DNA of 64,000 nucleotides. Origin: Eubacteriaceae bacterium. GTDB taxonomy: Bacteria; Bacillota; Clostridia; Lachnospirales; Lachnospiraceae. The position numbers and the translations under genes were made by a program. This document shows, piece by piece, positions 34,998-42,904 of the stretch (the first letter of the stretch is position 1; every line of letters starts with the position of its first letter). Where the stretch lies: NCBI GenBank assembly GCA_910574015.1, contig CAJSYQ010000012.1, positions 1-64,000 of the forward strand, read 5' to 3'. The notes below the pieces were generated by a model. That model did no database searches and had not been told where the DNA came from. It saw only the letters and a list, made by a program, of their open reading frames with translations.

Positions 34998-35058
34998 ATT
35001 TTGGTAAATATTTCGTGAAAAATTAAAAAAACAGTATTGGATCAGAAAGGAAAAGGTA

Positions 35059-36012
35059 ATGGGAGAAGAAAAGAAAATATCTGTTGTAATTTCAGTTTAT
35101 AACGAGGAATTGTCATTGAGAAATTTTTATGCTGCCATAATCCCTGTTTTGGAGCAGTGCCAGTGGGATTACGAATTAATTTTTGTAAATGACGGAAGTA
35201 CAGATTCCAGTATTTCGTTTCTTCGTGAATTTGCAGAAGATAACAGAAAGGTTAAGATTGTTGATTTTTCACGGAATTTTGGTCATGAGGCAGCAATGAT
35301 CGCAGGGATTGATCATACCGGAGGGGATGGAATAATCTGTATGGATGCCGATCTGCAGCATCCGCCGGAAAGTATTCCTGATATTATTCAAAGATTTGAA
35401 GAGGGCTATGAAGTAATATCCATGATCCGGACTAAGAATGCAGATGCCGGATTTATTAAAAAGATTACATCAGGGGCATTTTATAAAGTGTTGAATATAA
35501 TATCCCCCGTTAAATTTGAGAACAACTCCTCTGATTTTTTTGCCATGGCAAAGTGTGTGGCAGATGTTCTGCGCAATGATTACCGGGAAAAGATTAGATA
35601 TTTGAGAGGGTATGTTCAGAGCGTGGGATTTAAAAAGACGACATTGGAATTTGAGGCGAGAAAGCGGGAAGCGGGAGAAAGTAAATATAGCATTCGTAAG
35701 TTACTGCATTTCTCTGTTAATGCGCTCTGCAGCTTTTCGGACCTGCCATTAAAGCTTGGGGTCTATTCCGGTTGCTTTGTGGCGCTGATTGGACTGATCA
35801 TTATGATTTTTACTATTGTAGATAAAATATTGCGCGGTACGCCGGCTGGTTATGCAACTATCATTGTTGTCCTTTGCTTTATGTTTGCAATTACACTTAT
35901 TGTAATTGGCATCATTGGGGAGTATATATCCATTGTGTTTGCTGAAGTGAAGGGCCGTCCTATCTATATAGTCAGGGATAAGATAAATATTGATGAGGAA
36001 CAGTCCGAATAG
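35059..36012 (+). CDS. CsbB/GtrB-like GT2 polyprenyl-phosphate glycosyltransferase
   Basis: A 317-residue enzyme with an N-terminal GT-A domain (ISVVISVYNEELSLRNFY, VNDGSTDSS, CMDADLQHPPE) and two C-terminal membrane helices (about 230-255 and 268-295). It ends in the IGEYISIVFAEVKGRP signature of DPM1/GtrB/CsbB proteins. These load a sugar onto undecaprenyl phosphate for later transfer outside. The likely partners are YfhO at 26329 or one of the GT-C proteins. It has its own promoter and GGAAAAGG before the ATG. It converges with the next gene, leaving only 9 bp between stop codons. Confidence 0.87.
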   Translation: MGEEKKISVVISVYNEELSLRNFYAAIIPVLEQCQWDYELIFVNDGSTDSSISFLREFAEDNRKVKIVDFSRNFGHEAAMIAGIDHTGGDGIICMDADLQHPPESIPDIIQRFEEGYEVISMIRTKNADAGFIKKITSGAFYKVLNIISPVKFENNSSDFFAMAKCVADVLRNDYREKIRYLRGYVQSVGFKKTTLEFEARKREAGESKYSIRKLLHFSVNALCSFSDLPLKLGVYSGCFVALIGLIIMIFTIVDKILRGTPAGYATIIVVLCFMFAITLIVIGIIGEYISIVFAEVKGRPIYIVRDKINIDEEQSE

Positions 36013-36021
36013 CAGTTTATC

Positions 36022-36957
36022 TTAATCCCGGGTTATCCTATCCTCTGTTTTCTTATTTATAACATACTGGGGGGCATCATTAATACTGATATAGACTCTT
36101 CCCAGATATTCTCCAATGATGCCAAGGGTAAACAAAATCAATCCGCCGATCAGGAGAATAGCGGCCATTGTTGAACTCCAGCCCAGAGGGACCTCTGGAT
36201 TCATCATTTTATTCAAAAGAATATAAATTACATATAGAAAGCCGGAGCTTGCAATAAGAATACCCATCATTGTGGCAAAGCGGAGAGGCTTGACGGAGAA
36301 GGCGGTGAAACCATTAAGCCAGAGATTGATTAGCTTTTTAAAAGTATAGCCGGAACTGCCCTCCGTACGGGAACGGTGTGTCACAGAAACCGTTCCGATA
36401 TTTTTTGTACTTCTGAATATCAGACCGATGACATAGGTGTAGGAATTTCTATATCGGCAGATCTCATCGATGATAAATCTTCTTGCGGCAAAATAACTGG
36501 TGACCATAAGGCCCTTTGGTTTTCCCAGTAATATATTGCACATAAAGTCATTGAGCTTGCTGCCCATATTACGAAAGGAGTTATGTTTTTTGTCTTCATA
36601 CGTTGCATAAACAACATCATAGCCGGCTTCAATCTGGTCAACCAATTTATATAATTCATCTGCAGGGGTCTGACCGTCATCATCCATGGAGATTACAATA
36701 TCCCCGGTAGATTTCCGGTACCCTGCCATCAGCGCTGAATGCTGTCCGAAGTTTTTGGCAAAGCTGATTCCCTTTACTGAATCATATTTTTGGGAGAGGC
36801 TGGTGATTCTTTTCCATACTTGATCTGGTGAGCAGTCATTCACTAATATGATTTCATGCTCGATTTTTCGCTGGTGGATTGTGTTTTCTATTTCATCAAC
36901 AACTGCTTCAATGGTATTTTCAGAGCCATAACAGGGAATTACAACTGATATTTTCAT
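36022..36957 (-). CDS. ArnC-like GT2 polyprenyl-phosphate glycosyltransferase
   Basis: A 311-residue membrane enzyme. The GT-A domain has ISVVIPCYGSENTIEAVVDE, VNDCSPDQVW (Cys in place of the usual Gly) and SMDDDGQTPADEL. Two C-terminal helices precede GIIGEYLGRVYISIN. It closes the leftward operon begun at 40835, whose gene set (GT-C, aminotransferase, EamA pair, acetyltransferase, this protein) parallels the arn operon. Its expected role is to transfer an amino sugar to undecaprenyl phosphate. GGAGG precedes the start. Family is firm; the sugar is inferred. Confidence 0.87.
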   Translation of the reverse strand: MKISVVIPCYGSENTIEAVVDEIENTIHQRKIEHEIILVNDCSPDQVWKRITSLSQKYDSVKGISFAKNFGQHSALMAGYRKSTGDIVISMDDDGQTPADELYKLVDQIEAGYDVVYATYEDKKHNSFRNMGSKLNDFMCNILLGKPKGLMVTSYFAARRFIIDEICRYRNSYTYVIGLIFRSTKNIGTVSVTHRSRTEGSSGYTFKKLINLWLNGFTAFSVKPLRFATMMGILIASSGFLYVIYILLNKMMNPEVPLGWSSTMAAILLIGGLILFTLGIIGEYLGRVYISINDAPQYVINKKTEDRITRD

Positions 36958-36972
36958 GTGCTTCCTCCATAA

Positions 36973-37512
36973 TTATTTCGTATTTATTTTTGCCATATAT
37001 ATAATGTCATAAAATTTTTCGGCTATCTTTTCTTCGTCCCTTAGATAAGCTTCCTGTATAAATCCGGCATGCTCATAGGATCTGATAGCAGCCTTGTTAA
37101 AGGCAAAGACCCGAAGCATGATTTTGTGTAAATTCAGGTATTCAAACCCATATTGACATATCAGCCTGGCTGCTTCCTGGCCGAATCCCTTTCCCCTGGC
37201 ATCATCCTCACCGATAAATATGCCAAATTCTGCTTTTTGTTTAGAATTGTCAATATCACGAAGATATACGGATCCAATAGGAGCTGCCGAATCCTTTACG
37301 GATATAATGAATTGGACAACATCCCCCGAACTGACCCGGGTATCCATCCAGTGATCATGCATTTCATTTGTGAAGGTTTCCTGAAATATAAAATTTTTCT
37401 GCACGCTAGGTGTGTTTCTCCATTTAACGATAAGAGGTGTATCCTCTTTCGTTATTTCCTTTAGGATAATCTTACTGCCATTGATAATCTGCGGTATTCC
37501 TGTGTTTTTCAT
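36973..37512 (-). CDS. GNAT-family N-acetyltransferase (sugar-modifying, putative)
   Basis: A 179-residue RimJ/RimL-type GNAT. The acetyl-CoA pyrophosphate-binding turn is EDDARGKGFGQEAARLI, and the C-terminal strand-helix is MLRVFAFNKAAIRSYEHAGF. Sitting between the EamA pair and the ArnC-like GT2 in an aminotransferase operon, it most likely acetylates the 4-amino-sugar nucleotide made by the WecE-like enzyme. WecD does this in enterobacteria but is only distantly similar. AGGTGA precedes ATG 37512; the upstream ATG (37548) has no site and would overlap the EamA gene. Confidence 0.82.
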   Translation of the reverse strand: MKNTGIPQIINGSKIILKEITKEDTPLIVKWRNTPSVQKNFIFQETFTNEMHDHWMDTRVSSGDVVQFIISVKDSAAPIGSVYLRDIDNSKQKAEFGIFIGEDDARGKGFGQEAARLICQYGFEYLNLHKIMLRVFAFNKAAIRSYEHAGFIQEAYLRDEEKIAEKFYDIIYMAKINTK

Positions 37513-37528
37513 TGTGTTCACCTGATTT

Positions 37529-37870
37529 CTAAAGTAAAGCACAGACAAGTATTCCGATTATGATCAGAATATTGCCCAGCAGCTTCTTTCCTGTCATTTT
37601 TTCCTTCAGGACCAGTACGCTTAGTATTGCGACATAAACATAGCCGGTTGATTCCAGAACGGGACCAAGGGATAGTGGGACACCGCGATAGGCCAGCGTT
37701 GTAAGAACCGTCGACAGAATAAAAAAGCTGTATGCTCCAATTACGTGAGGATTTAAATATTCTTTCAGCTGGGTATCATATTTTTTGTCGGCGCTTTTCT
37801 TTAAAATTATTTGTGAAATAGAGGAAACTAATACGGAGAATAGAAATAATAGGTAAAAATAATTAATCAT
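37529..37870 (-). CDS. EamA/SMR-type small transporter, subunit 2 (ArnF-like)
   Basis: A 113-residue protein with four membrane helices and the EamA/SMR pattern SISQIILKKSA then ESTGYVYVAILSVLVLKEKM. Pairs of such half-size proteins (ArnE/ArnF) flip undecaprenyl-phosphate-sugar across the membrane. Its start overlaps the end of the other half-size gene by 8 bp, so a heterodimer is expected. AGGAGG precedes the start. Confidence 0.82.
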   Translation of the reverse strand: MINYFYLLFLFSVLVSSISQIILKKSADKKYDTQLKEYLNPHVIGAYSFFILSTVLTTLAYRGVPLSLGPVLESTGYVYVAILSVLVLKEKMTGKKLLGNILIIIGILVCALL

Positions 37871-38222
37871 CCTTTTCCTGACCTCCTGCTAAAGTGATTC
37901 CCGCTATAATAAATACCATACCCACCAGAACATTCCAGTGCACTTTTTCCTGAAAGATGAGGAATCCCCATAGGATTCCCCATATAATAACAACTGCTTT
38001 ACTGGCAAAGGCAGTGGAAAGAGGCATTCGTTTCAGAACCTGCTGCCATAAAATGGCATAAATTACAAGTAAGGACAGGGCACCTCCATATATTAATATG
38101 AATTGCCATGAAATAAGCGGGAATTCTCCCGCAATTTTGGAAAGTACACCGGTGAATGAATATAAGACCAGCGCAAAATGCAGAAGTACATATTTGCCAA
38201 ATCTGAGAATAAAATGTTTCAT
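37863..38222 (-). CDS. EamA/SMR-type small transporter, subunit 1 (ArnE-like)
   Basis: A 119-residue, four-helix protein with SFTGVLSKIAGEFPLISWQF and FASKAVVIIWGILWGFLIFQ, the same family as the following gene but clearly different in sequence. It lies between the WecE-like aminotransferase and its partner subunit. Predicted role: half of a flippase for undecaprenyl-phosphate-linked amino sugar. AGGGGA is the likely ribosome site. Confidence 0.82.
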   Translation of the reverse strand: MKHFILRFGKYVLLHFALVLYSFTGVLSKIAGEFPLISWQFILIYGGALSLLVIYAILWQQVLKRMPLSTAFASKAVVIIWGILWGFLIFQEKVHWNVLVGMVFIIAGITLAGGQEKDD

Positions 38223-38244
38223 TACTGTTCATCCCCTGAAAATA

Positions 38245-39375
38245 TCATTTCATATAAAAATCCTTTATCTGCTGTACAATATACTCTACCTGATCCGGTT
38301 CCAGCTGGTGGAACATGGGAAGGCGCAGCAACCGCTCGCTTTCTTTAGTAGTATATATATCCTCCCCATGAAAACGGCCGTATTTTTTGCCAGCCGGAGC
38401 AGTGTGCAGGGGAATATAGTGGAAAACCGCAATGATGTCACGATCCTTCAGATGCTGGATCAGACGGGTGCGTTCTTCCAGATCCTTCGTTTTAATGTAA
38501 AACATATGGGCATTTTGGGTGCAGTGCTCAGGAATATATGGAAGCTGGATAAAGCCGGTTTCCGCAAGGCCTTGAAGCTCCGTATTGTACTGGTTCCATA
38601 TTTGTAAACGTTTTGTATTGATTTCATCAGCTGACTCCAGCTGCGCCCAGAGATATGCCGCATTTAATTCGCTTGGAAGATAGGAAGAGCCTGCTTCTAC
38701 CCAAGTGTATTTATCTATCTGGCCGCGAAAGAATTTGGCACGGTTTGTCCCCTTTTCGCGTATGATCTCGGCCATTTCAATGTTTTTGTCCTCACGGATC
38801 AAAAGAGCGCCGCCTTCTCCCATAGAATAATTTTTCGTCTCATGAAAACTAAAACAGCCATAGTCTCCAATCGTTCCCAGGGCTTTACCTTTATATTCTG
38901 ACATAATTCCCTGGGCGGCATCTTCCACTACGGCTAGATGATATTTTTCTGCCAGATCCATGATGGGATCCATTTCGCAGCTCACACCGGCATAGTGTAC
39001 TGGTACGATTGCTCTCGTTTTATCTGTTATCGCATCCTCAATCAGGTTTTCATCCATATTCATTGTATCTGGACGTATATCAATAAAGACGGCTTTAGCG
39101 CCGCGCATCACAAAAGCATCTGCCGTCGACACGAAAGTATAGGCAGGCATGATTACTTCATCTCCTGGTTTGATATCCAGTAAAAGAGCAGCCATTTCTG
39201 TTGCATGGGTACAGGATGTCGTTAGCAGCGCCTTTGGCGTATGAAAGCGTTTCTCCATCCATTCGCTGCATTTCCTGGTGAATTCGCCATCACCACAGAT
39301 TTTCTGCAGAGCGATGGCTTCCTGCATGTATTCTAGCTCTTTTCCTGTATATGGTGGGACATTAAAACGTATCAT
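38245..39375 (-). CDS. wecE: WecE/RffA-like dTDP-4-amino-4,6-dideoxygalactose transaminase
   Basis: A 376-residue DegT-family PLP enzyme converting dTDP-4-keto-6-deoxyglucose to dTDP-Fuc4N with glutamate as amino donor. It shows the close WecE layout: MIRFNVPPYTGKELEYM at the start, LTTSCTHATEMAALL, VEDAAQGIMSEYKG, PLP lysine in FSFHETKNYSMGEGG, and HMFYIKTKDLEERT near the end. Full length. It follows the GT-C gene in the leftward operon, with AGGAGA before the ATG. The rmlA/rmlB enzymes that would supply substrate are not in the window. Confidence 0.9.
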   Translation of the reverse strand: MIRFNVPPYTGKELEYMQEAIALQKICGDGEFTRKCSEWMEKRFHTPKALLTTSCTHATEMAALLLDIKPGDEVIMPAYTFVSTADAFVMRGAKAVFIDIRPDTMNMDENLIEDAITDKTRAIVPVHYAGVSCEMDPIMDLAEKYHLAVVEDAAQGIMSEYKGKALGTIGDYGCFSFHETKNYSMGEGGALLIREDKNIEMAEIIREKGTNRAKFFRGQIDKYTWVEAGSSYLPSELNAAYLWAQLESADEINTKRLQIWNQYNTELQGLAETGFIQLPYIPEHCTQNAHMFYIKTKDLEERTRLIQHLKDRDIIAVFHYIPLHTAPAGKKYGRFHGEDIYTTKESERLLRLPMFHQLEPDQVEYIVQQIKDFYMK

Positions 39376-39476
39376 GGCATATCTCCTATATTGATAAAGT
39401 TGATAATAATTATATCCACATAGACTATAGCATATTTTAATGAGTATGACAAATGATTTCTATTCAGATCTGCCCG

Positions 39477-40835
39477 CTATAATAATAATTTGGTGACACT
39501 TTCGCTTGCCAGCATACCAGACCAGATAGCAAAGCATAAAGCCATTGTTATTGTGTAAATTGTAAGGACTGTCCATTTTCGGGCAGTCAGCTTTTGTTTT
39601 AGCTTTGCAGTGTCGAGGTTTAGTGAAAGCTGGCTTAATGCGAATATGTAAAACGGCAGGGCAAATCTCCCCTCGACTGCTCCAGGAATTATTAGTATGG
39701 CCGGAATAAGAAGCGGGATAAAGCAGATCAGGCCGTTTTGGTTTTTCAGACACCTTTCCATCAGTGCGTAGACTGCGATAAACAGAATAGTCACACCGAA
39801 TAAACCGAGAAGCCATTTGACGGATGAGAGATCTGTCACATATATGTCCGGCCAGCAGGGCAGAATCATATTCACAAGATGCTTAACATAAATGGAGAGA
39901 AAGTCTATGGGGTGGGAAAGGAACAGCCTGAAATAGTCGCCCCAGCTGTCCAGGGATACATTTCCAGCCAGCTCAAGTATCTGCTGACCGGCTGAGTCAA
40001 TGAAAAAGACCCGTGGCGATGGATGGGCAGGATCCGTTCCCAGATAGGTATCGTACCGCTGGTACTGTAATCCCCATAACATTTGCTGCAGCATTAAACC
40101 CTTTGTTGGAACCATGGGAGAAAATATATGTAGGTTTTTATAATTCATTATTATTTGAGGAATAGAGCCAAATATACATCCACCGGAAAAAGATACGAAA
40201 AAAATGAAAATATTTTTTAATCTGCTGCCCGTGGAATGCTTCCGGATCAGTAGAATGATATAAATACAGAGTAAAGCGAAATCTGCAAAAAGATAGATTG
40301 TCCTGACATTATAGGCCCAGTAGGCAAATACACCCATGAAAATTAAGTACAAAAAGTGGAATCGGGTCCGTTCCTTTTGAATTGCAAGCTTCATCATCCA
40401 TACAGAACAGGACATTATGATCAATGCAAAAAGATCCGAGAGGGGATATACGATTACCCCCCGAAACAGAATAATAAGGAAAACAGGCAGGATAAGGGAA
40501 AAAATCATCCCCTTGTTATTTTCTATTTTTGTTCCTGTGAGCTGTGGCAGAAGGACTGTTAAAAAAAATGAGACAAGAGCAGCATTTATTATTAACCAGC
40601 CTATCCTGCTGCCGCCTCCTGCCAGATTTGTTATAGCCAGCCATAAAGGGAAAAAATATCCCCTAAAACCATCTATGCTGTCCAGCGAAAATTTTCCGGC
40701 GACAAGGTGTTCCCCATACGTCCAATAATCGCCGGCATCCCCTAACCAGGCTTCTTTACAAAAGGGCAGTTCCGTGATGAAAAGAATTAGAAAAACCAGA
40801 AAACTTACTTGTAAGCATTTGTTTTTTAAAGACAT
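39477..40835 (-). CDS. ArnT-like GT-C membrane glycosyltransferase
   Basis: A 452-residue polytopic protein with about eleven membrane segments. The first outer loop carries EAWLGDAGDYWTYGEHL, where the acidic residues fit the GT-C catalytic position. It heads the leftward operon that also encodes a 4-aminotransferase, EamA pair, acetyltransferase and ArnC-like GT2. It is therefore the best candidate to transfer the flipped amino sugar to the surface polymer. ATG 40835 follows GGGAGGG; the upstream in-frame ATG at 40889 lies inside the promoter. Specific family not recognised beyond GT-C. Confidence 0.72.
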   Translation of the reverse strand: MSLKNKCLQVSFLVFLILFITELPFCKEAWLGDAGDYWTYGEHLVAGKFSLDSIDGFRGYFFPLWLAITNLAGGGSRIGWLIINAALVSFFLTVLLPQLTGTKIENNKGMIFSLILPVFLIILFRGVIVYPLSDLFALIIMSCSVWMMKLAIQKERTRFHFLYLIFMGVFAYWAYNVRTIYLFADFALLCIYIILLIRKHSTGSRLKNIFIFFVSFSGGCIFGSIPQIIMNYKNLHIFSPMVPTKGLMLQQMLWGLQYQRYDTYLGTDPAHPSPRVFFIDSAGQQILELAGNVSLDSWGDYFRLFLSHPIDFLSIYVKHLVNMILPCWPDIYVTDLSSVKWLLGLFGVTILFIAVYALMERCLKNQNGLICFIPLLIPAILIIPGAVEGRFALPFYIFALSQLSLNLDTAKLKQKLTARKWTVLTIYTITMALCFAIWSGMLASESVTKLLL

Positions 40836-40870
40836 TTTATTCCCTCCCAAGTATCTTAAATCTGCGAAAA

Positions 40871-40899
40871 ATAATACCATATAATACATAAAAAGTCAA
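40871..40899 (-). promoter_or_regulatory. Sigma-A promoter of the leftward arn-like operon
   Basis: On the minus strand, TTGACT (40899-40894), 17-bp spacer, TATTAT (40876-40871). Confidence 0.7.
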
Positions 40900-40927
40900 T
40901 TTTTGCTATCCCATATGGAACATGGTG

Positions 40928-40956
40928 TTGCATTGGACAGGGGGTTATGATAGAAT
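40928..40956 (+). promoter_or_regulatory. Sigma-A promoter of the rightward fdt operon
   Basis: TTGCAT (40928-40933), 17-bp spacer, TAGAAT (40951-40956). Its -35 box lies 29 bp from that of the divergent arn-like promoter, so one regulator could control both. Confidence 0.65.
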
Positions 40957-40998
40957 GTATGGGTAACATTTGATAAGAAAGGAATCAGAGGTGAAAAA

Positions 40999-41412
40999 AT
41001 GACATTTGATAAAGTGAAAATGCTTGAATTCCCGCAGCGCGGAGATGAGAGAGGTCATTTGGTGGTTGTGGAGGGTGAGCAGGATATTCCTTTTGATATA
41101 AAGAGGATTTTCTATATTTACGGCTCGGATGCCGAGGTGGTCAGAGGACAGCATGCTAACCGCAAATCGGAATTTGTTCTGATCAATGTGGCAGGCCAGA
41201 GCAAGGTGAAAGTAAAAGACGGCAGGGGAAATGAGGCTGTCTTTTCTCTGAACAGGCCGCATACAGGAATCTATCTGCCTAAACTGATGTGGAAGGATAT
41301 GTATGATTTTAGCCCCGATTCTGTACTTCTATGTCTGTCTAGTGAACATTATGATCCCAATGAATATATCCGTTCTTATGATGAGTTTGTAAGAATTGTG
41401 AATGAGGAGTAA
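40999..41412 (+). CDS. fdtA: FdtA-like dTDP-4-keto-6-deoxyglucose 3,4-ketoisomerase
   Basis: A 137-residue cupin of the FdtA/WxcM family. It moves the keto group of dTDP-4-keto-6-deoxyglucose from C4 to C3, the step before 3-amination. Landmarks: PQRGDERGHLVVVEGEQDIP, FDIKRIFYIYGSDAEVVRGQHANRK with the catalytic histidine, and the C-terminal LLCLSSEHYDPNEYIRSYDE. Length is standard. It leads the operon with FdtB at 42905, which makes dTDP-Fuc3N the likely product. AGAGGTG precedes the ATG. Confidence 0.92.
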   Translation: MTFDKVKMLEFPQRGDERGHLVVVEGEQDIPFDIKRIFYIYGSDAEVVRGQHANRKSEFVLINVAGQSKVKVKDGRGNEAVFSLNRPHTGIYLPKLMWKDMYDFSPDSVLLCLSSEHYDPNEYIRSYDEFVRIVNEE

Positions 41413-41416
41413 TGAG

Positions 41417-42358
41417 ATGAAGCTTTCCATGGTTATTCCAGTATATTTTAATGAAGAAAATCTGCGGCCGTTATATCAGGATATTAAAGAGAAGATAATT
41501 GACGTAGTGGATTATGACTATGAGATCGTTATGGTGAATGACGGATCAAAGGATGACAGTTATGCTGTTATGCAGGAGCTGGCGGAGAAGGACAGACATA
41601 TTAAGATCGTAAGCCTGTCTAAGAATTTTGGTTCCCATGCGGCGATATTGTGCGGTCTGGCAAAATGTACCGGCGATTGTGCGGTAGTGAAAGCAGCAGA
41701 TCTGCAGGAACCGACGGAATTGGTTTTGGAAATGGTTGATAGATGGAAGGGTGGATCCAATGTGGTGTTAGCCGTTCGGGAGGGAAGGGAAGAGAGCAAA
41801 AAGCAGACATTATTTGCGAATCTTTATTATACCCTTGTGAGAAAGGCTGCCCTGCCCTCTATGCCCAAGGGCGGTTTTGATGTGTATCTGCTGGACAGAA
41901 AGGTAATAGATGTTCTAATGGCGCTGGATGAACGAAACAGTGCCCTGACGGGGCAGATTCTGTGGAGCGGTTTTCGGACGGAACAGGTGTATTACACACG
42001 TCTTGCCAGGGAAATAGGGACAAGCCGGTGGACGCTGAAAAAGAAGATTCGGTTAGTTTCCGATACACTATACAGTTTTTCGACTTTACCGATTAAAATT
42101 GTAACGGCTGTGGGGATATTGTCTTTTGTCTGTTCACTGATCTGGGCATTGTGTGTTGTGGTATTTAGAATTGCCGGAATGATAGAGGTGAGCGGCTGGA
42201 CTACTTTGTTTGTATTTAATTTGTTTAGCTTTGGTGTAATGATGCTGACAATGGGGATAATAGGTGAGTATCTGTGGAGGACATTTGACGCTTCCCGGAA
42301 CCGTCCGCCATATATAGTAGAAGATGAGAATTATCCGGATAGAGAGGAAAAGAAATGA
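41417..42358 (+). CDS. GT2 polyprenyl-phosphate glycosyltransferase of the fdt operon
   Basis: A 313-residue enzyme with a GT-A domain (LSMVIPVYFNEENLRPLYQD, MVNDGSKDDSY). The usual DAD is replaced by KAADLQEPTEL, so the metal-binding Asp pair is partly lost (A-A-D). Two C-terminal helices and GIIGEYLWRTFDASRNRPPY follow. It probably loads the fdt-operon sugar on undecaprenyl phosphate. ATG 41417 is preferred to 41402 because GAGGAG precedes it. It overlaps the acetyltransferase by 4 bp. Confidence 0.85.
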   Translation: MKLSMVIPVYFNEENLRPLYQDIKEKIIDVVDYDYEIVMVNDGSKDDSYAVMQELAEKDRHIKIVSLSKNFGSHAAILCGLAKCTGDCAVVKAADLQEPTELVLEMVDRWKGGSNVVLAVREGREESKKQTLFANLYYTLVRKAALPSMPKGGFDVYLLDRKVIDVLMALDERNSALTGQILWSGFRTEQVYYTRLAREIGTSRWTLKKKIRLVSDTLYSFSTLPIKIVTAVGILSFVCSLIWALCVVVFRIAGMIEVSGWTTLFVFNLFSFGVMMLTMGIIGEYLWRTFDASRNRPPYIVEDENYPDREEKK

Positions 42359-42882
42359 TTCGTTTGCGCAATTTGGAAGTAAAGGATGTGCCTTTTATGC
42401 TGGAGTGGATGCATGATCCGCAGATTCAGAAATGCTTTCAGAAGAATATGCTGGGCATGTCGCAGGATGATGCGGAGGAATTTTGCAGAATAACGGCGGA
42501 GAATCAGAGGAATAAAGAAAATGAATGCAGTGATATTCATTACGCAATTGTTGAAGAGCAGGATGAATATCTTGGAACCATCAGCCTGAAGAATATAGAT
42601 CGGGTCAGTGCTTCTGCCGAATATGCCATTAGTACGAGGATCTGTGTGCAGGGAAGAGGGGTGGCGCAGGAGGCTACACGGCTGATCCTGCAAAAGGGAT
42701 TTAATGAAATGGGATTACACAGGGTGTATTTGAACGTCTTGTCAGATAATACAAGGGCAGTGCGGTTTTATGAAAAGTGTGGATTTGTGTTTGAAGGTGA
42801 ATTCAGGGAACATATCAAGCTTGAGGGAAAATTAAAATCATTGAAGTGGTTTGGAATGCTCAAGAAGGAATTTTTAATGTAG
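42355..42882 (+). CDS. GNAT-family N-acetyltransferase of the fdt operon
   Basis: A 175-residue RimJ/RimL-like GNAT with the acetyl-CoA loop CVQGRGVAQEATRLILQKGF and HRVYLNVLSDNTRAVRFYEK. It is related to the one at 36973 but distinct. Because it sits between FdtA and FdtB, it likely N-acetylates dTDP-Fuc3N to dTDP-Fuc3NAc. In the characterised Aneurinibacillus pathway that step is done by FdtC, a different (hexapeptide-repeat) fold, so this would be a replacement. Substrate is inferred. Confidence 0.82.
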   Translation: MIRLRNLEVKDVPFMLEWMHDPQIQKCFQKNMLGMSQDDAEEFCRITAENQRNKENECSDIHYAIVEEQDEYLGTISLKNIDRVSASAEYAISTRICVQGRGVAQEATRLILQKGFNEMGLHRVYLNVLSDNTRAVRFYEKCGFVFEGEFREHIKLEGKLKSLKWFGMLKKEFLM

Positions 42883-42904
42883 AAAGATAAAGGAGCAGTG
42901 ATTT

